Positions 63,481 through 64,000 of a stretch of 64,000 nucleotides of DNA are shown one piece after another. Source of the stretch: Tomocerus qinae (lineage: Eukaryota; Arthropoda; Collembola; Entomobryomorpha; Tomoceridae); contig CM034548.1 of assembly GCA_020055645.1 (NCBI GenBank), forward strand, positions 19,468,001-19,532,000. Direction: 5' to 3'. The translations under genes and the position numbers were made by a program. The notes below the pieces were generated by a model, which was given only the letters and a program-made list of their open reading frames with translations, was not told where the DNA came from and did not search any database. Numbering within the stretch: position 1 is the first letter of the stretch; each line of letters opens with the position of its first letter.

Positions 63481-63740
63481 CGGGATGTCGCCTCGGATAA
63501 AAAATGCATCAGCCCAATCCTCCTACATTTTCCCACCTACCCCATGAACACCTTTGATAGCCCACCCTTCTGCCTTTCAGTTTTCTCCATTACCCTACAT
63601 TTCCAACACTCCACATATCCCAATCAATACCAATACTACTCCAATAACTATTTACTACCCTCCTGCATGGCAGCAACAAACAATATACTTAAATATTATC
63701 ATCATCACCCACTCTTTCTATTCCTATATATATACCAATT
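63481..63740. other. Pyrimidine-rich stretch
   Basis: C/T/A-rich. Two overlapping + frames (63544-63822, 92 codons with ATG; 63554-63742) in different registers, Tyr/His/Pro/Asn-rich, no motif. Confidence 0.5.
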
Positions 63741-64000
63741 AAATAATACCGTGACTTATAGGATACTACAATGTACTATGTATGGTGTCCGTAAATATTC
63801 CACAGGTAGAGCAATAAAATAGAATGGACAGATAACGTGGTGAGTTTTCTATGAGAAATCTGATTCCGATTGCTTTTGTATACATTAAGAGGCATGTGGG
63901 TACGAGTATTTATTTATTGCTTGTGCACATGTGATGTACAAGAAAACGGACATACCTCTTAAAGTAAGGACAGAGTTTGGGAGTTGATATTGATGATGAT
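63741..64000. other. Purine-leaning end of window
   Basis: G/A-rich with a GATGATGAT fragment at the very end that may continue beyond the window. Nothing else seen. Confidence 0.5.

Noticed and set aside
1-64000. CRISPR arrays, telomeric arrays, insertion sequences, LTRs, rRNA
   Set aside because: Looked for regularly spaced direct repeats, TTAGGG/TTTAGGG/TTAGGC runs, long inverted or direct terminal repeats, reverse transcriptase YxDD contexts and conserved rRNA words; none was convincing.

Overview
No gene could be identified in this 64 kb window with any confidence. The longest ATG/GTG/TTG-to-stop frame is 156 codons (48700-49170, minus), most are 60-110 codons, and none resembles a protein family I recognise. 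I found no convincing rRNA, tRNA, snRNA, CRISPR array, insertion sequence, long terminal repeat, telomeric array or replication origin. Prokaryotic and viral DNA is normally dense with long frames, so this looks like eukaryotic nuclear non-coding DNA (intergenic or long-intron sequence). It is AT-rich, roughly 64-68% AT in rows counted by hand, with troughs near 15% GC. CG dinucleotides do not look strongly depleted, and CG-containing triplet repeats survive, which argues against a heavily CpG-methylated vertebrate-type genome. An invertebrate or protist is plausible; I cannot name the organism. A flatworm-like genome is only a guess from the style of the short repeats.

The main structure is a mosaic of strand asymmetry. 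Blocks of about 0.2-2 kb in which the + strand is purine-rich (motifs such as GTAAGTAG, GAGAG, GGAAGG, TAGTAG) alternate with blocks in which it is pyrimidine-rich (CTTACCTAC, CTCTC, CCTTCC, CTACTA). Strong purine blocks include 181-890, 5940-6720, 13730-14340, 16880-17600, 32300-33360, 42590-43190, 48180-49880 and 54550-55860. Strong pyrimidine blocks include 1820-2480, 10410-11120, 17640-18290, 29200-30780, 40500-42480, 50050-50740 and 57180-58190. This mosaic explains most open frames: all three stop codons carry two purines, so the pyrimidine-rich strand stays open longer by chance, and the eight longest frames all lie on it. Small repeats (di- to hexanucleotide, 10-25 bp) are scattered throughout, and several AT-rich troughs (16501-16800, 35341-35450, 44330-44460) contain nothing else visible.

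A few items stand out against this background. They are an over-represented AAAGGCAG motif with partly shared flanks; two clusters of frames that run against the strand-bias expectation (7913-8227 minus; 42711-43352 plus); a signal-peptide-like frame beside a polypyrimidine-AG / AAG|GTAAGC pair (20020-20330); strong 5' splice-site-like AGGTAAGT words inside simple repeats; and a few perfect palindromes. None amounts to a demonstrated biological system. All composition figures are by-eye or hand-counted estimates, and no homology search was possible.
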